DNA from: JAQUKH01 sp043809805
GTDB taxonomy: Bacteria; JACRDZ01; JAQUKH01
Assembly: GCA_043809805.1 (NCBI GenBank)
Contig: JBDROR010000216.1
Span: 1 to 6,331, forward strand
Direction: 5' to 3'
Length of the DNA: 6,331 nt
Numbering within the stretch: the stretch's first letter is position 1; each line of letters opens with the position of its first letter. This document shows, one piece after another, positions 4,611-6,331 of the stretch. The position numbers and the translations under genes were made by a program. Under the pieces are notes generated by a model. The model was given only the letters and a program-made list of their open reading frames with translations, did not search any database and was not told where the DNA came from.

Positions 4611-6032
4611 ATGGCAAAAATTGACCTTTTGACAGCTGAAAGATTAAAAAAGTTAGAAAATTTAAAGAATTTGAATGTTGATTCCTACCCGCACGATTTT
4701 CCCGGTAAAACGCCTGCGAAAATAATTCTTGATGAATATTCCTCCTTAAAGCAAGGTGAAGAAAATGAAAAAATATATAAGGCCGCGGGCAGGATAATTT
4801 CCTTCCGAAGTCATGGGAAAACCGTGTTTTTTAACATCAAGGATGAAAGCGGACAGATTCAGGTTTATTTAAAGCTTGATACTGAACATAAAAAAGAATT
4901 TGCCAAGGCTTTGGATATCGGTGATTTTATTGGAATAGAAGGTTCCATTTTTAAAACGCATACGGGAGAAGTTACCATTTTAGCGAAAGAACTTACTTTC
5001 CTTGGTAAATCGTTAAAGCCTCTCCCTGAGAAATGGCATGGATTAAAAGATGTTGAGTTGAGATACCGCCAAAGATATTTAGATCTTTTGGTAAATGATG
5101 ATGTCAAAAAGGTATTTTATTACCGTTCAAAGATTATTAAATCGATCAGGGACTTTTTGGAAAAGGATGGGTTTTTAGAAGTTGAAACACCAATGATGCA
5201 GCCTTTGTGGGGCGGGGCGGCGGCAAGGCCGTTTGTTACCCATCATAACGCTTTGGATATGGATTTGTATCTGCGTGTAGCGCCTGAACTTTATTTGAAA
5301 AGGCTTCTGATAGGCAGTTTTGAGAAGGTATATGAAATAAACCGTAATTTTCGAAATGAGGGAATATCTACACGGCATAATCCGGAATTTACGATGATTG
5401 AGGTATACCAGGCATATGTTAATTATAAAAGCATGATGGAATTATGCCGGAACCTTATAGTAAATGTCGCGAATGATATTTTTGATTCATTGGAATTTGA
5501 AATGAACGGGAATAAAATAAATTTAACTCCCCCGTGGAACTGTTTAACTTTTGATGAGGCATTATCCACTATAGACAAAGATGTTTATGAAAAAACAGTG
5601 AAGCTGTTTAACTCGGAAGGTTATGAAGGAAATAAATTAAAAAATAAGATATTTGAGAAATTGGTGGAACCAAATCTTATACAGCCGACTTTCATTACGG
5701 ATTATCCGATAGAGTTTAGCCCTTTGGCAAAAAACCGCGATGATAATCCCGCGATTGCCGAGCGATTCGAGCTTTTCATCGGGGGACAGGAATTGGGAAA
5801 CGCCTATTCTGAGCAAAACGATCCGATAGAACAAAGGAAAAAGCTTGAGGAGCAATTAAATGAAAAGGATGAAGAATCGCCCCATGTTATAGATGAGGAT
5901 TTTGTCCATGCTTTAGAGTATGGAATGCCGCCGGCGGCCGGGCTTGGAATTGGCATTGATCGTCTGGTTATGGCTCTTTGTAATTGCAATTCAATTCGGG
6001 ATGTTATTTTATTTCCGCATATGAAACCGTAG
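4611..6032 (+). CDS. lysS: Lysyl-tRNA synthetase, class II
   Basis: This 473-residue cytoplasmic enzyme charges tRNA-Lys with lysine using ATP. An N-terminal helix (RLKKLENLKNL) leads into the OB-fold anticodon-binding domain (about 55-135, with GRIISFRSHGKTVFFNIKD). The class II catalytic core follows. Motif 1 includes FLEVETPMMQP. Motif 2 runs through FRNEGISTRHNPEFTMIE, with Arg248, Asn249 and Glu250. ELGNAYSEQNDP forms part of the lysine pocket region. Motif 3 is GLGIGIDRL (444-452), with Arg451. The protein ends at SIRDVILFPHMKP, the usual LysRS C-terminus, so it is complete; bacterial LysRS are usually near 490-505 residues, making this slightly short. The ATG fits the normal N-terminus, though its ribosome site is weak. 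It has its own promoter upstream and lolC/E eight bases downstream. Confidence 0.97.
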   Translation: MAKIDLLTAERLKKLENLKNLNVDSYPHDFPGKTPAKIILDEYSSLKQGEENEKIYKAAGRIISFRSHGKTVFFNIKDESGQIQVYLKLDTEHKKEFAKALDIGDFIGIEGSIFKTHTGEVTILAKELTFLGKSLKPLPEKWHGLKDVELRYRQRYLDLLVNDDVKKVFYYRSKIIKSIRDFLEKDGFLEVETPMMQPLWGGAAARPFVTHHNALDMDLYLRVAPELYLKRLLIGSFEKVYEINRNFRNEGISTRHNPEFTMIEVYQAYVNYKSMMELCRNLIVNVANDIFDSLEFEMNGNKINLTPPWNCLTFDEALSTIDKDVYEKTVKLFNSEGYEGNKLKNKIFEKLVEPNLIQPTFITDYPIEFSPLAKNRDDNPAIAERFELFIGGQELGNAYSEQNDPIEQRKKLEEQLNEKDEESPHVIDEDFVHALEYGMPPAAGLGIGIDRLVMALCNCNSIRDVILFPHMKP

Positions 6033-6040
6033 GGGTGTTT

Positions 6041-6331
6041 ATGTCTTTTGAATGGTTTATCAGCCTTCGTTATTTAATAACCAAGCGGCGTCAGGCATTT
6101 ATTCCTATAATAACCTTGATTTCCATTTTTGGGGTTGCTGTAGGTGTAATGGCTTTGATTACAGTTTTAGCGGTAATGAGCGGTTTTGAAAAGGATTTGA
6201 CAGACAAAATTTTAGGCACAAACAGCCATATTGTTATTTACCAGCAGGGCGAAAAAGGGATTCAGGATTATGAGAAGGTACTGGGTTTAATAAAAAATGA
6301 AAAAAGAATTATATCCAGCGCGCCTTTTATT
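6041..6331 (+). CDS. lolC: LolC/LolE-family lipoprotein-release permease, 5' part
   Basis: The first 97 codons of an open frame run off the right edge of the window. The N-terminus has the family form: FEWFISLRYL, a basic patch (TKRRQ), then one long membrane helix (about residues 20-47, ending AVMSGFEKDL), then the start of the periplasmic domain with ILGTNSHIVIY. LolCDE-type ABC transporters extract mature lipoproteins from the inner membrane and pass them to LolA for transport to the outer membrane. The ribosome site aggggtg (6031-6037) overlaps the lysS stop codon, so translation is probably coupled. LolC and LolE cannot be told apart here; many lineages have a single gene serving both. 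An ATPase gene (lolD) is expected downstream, outside the window. Confidence 0.9.
   Translation, partial: MSFEWFISLRYLITKRRQAFIPIITLISIFGVAVGVMALITVLAVMSGFEKDLTDKILGTNSHIVIYQQGEKGIQDYEKVLGLIKNEKRIISSAPFI

Overview
The window is an AT-rich stretch of bacterial chromosome. It holds four recognisable protein genes, one small unrecognised gene and one tRNA gene, all on the + strand, with palindromic repeats in every long gap. The last gene encodes a LolC/LolE-type lipoprotein-release permease, so the host should have an outer membrane. AT-rich DNA, lysS directly followed by lolC/E, and interspersed palindromes of the 'cgcaggc-taaa-gcctgcg' and 'attcccgc-gcag-gcgggaat' kinds are all compatible with an uncultivated Gram-negative lineage (Omnitrophota or a similar group). 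That placement is an inference; the sequence alone does not prove it.

Layout. (1) Positions 1-348 contain no gene. They hold a good sigma70-type promoter (100-128) and a long leader. The leader carries four arms of one GC-rich motif (gggctgggt / acccagccc), and the last arm overlaps the start codon of the next gene. (2) A ParA/Soj-type ATPase gene (349-1149) overlaps by 26 bases a 130-codon gene (1124-1516) whose product is not a recognisable ParB. This looks like a two-gene positioning or partition cassette with cis repeats upstream. (3) Positions 1517-1833 are a pile-up of palindromic intergenic repeats, followed by a near-consensus promoter (1786-1814). (4) A tRNA-Leu(UAA) with encoded CCA lies at 1834-1922. 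(5) A Cu(I)-exporting P1B-type ATPase gene (copA, 2038-4362) stands alone. It is followed by a 114-bp inverted-repeat element (4359-4472) that begins inside its stop codon region. (6) A promoter (4492-4520) with a G-free leader drives lysS (4611-6032). The lolC/E gene (6041-6331, cut by the window edge) follows 8 bases later and is probably translationally coupled to lysS.

The functions are mostly independent: DNA or cargo positioning, copper export, and translation plus envelope lipoprotein traffic. The least ordinary part is the parA cassette: an uncharacterised partner gene, a ParA with changed signature residues, and an upstream repeat architecture with about 105-bp spacing that could be an operator or centromere-like site, or a switchable mRNA leader.
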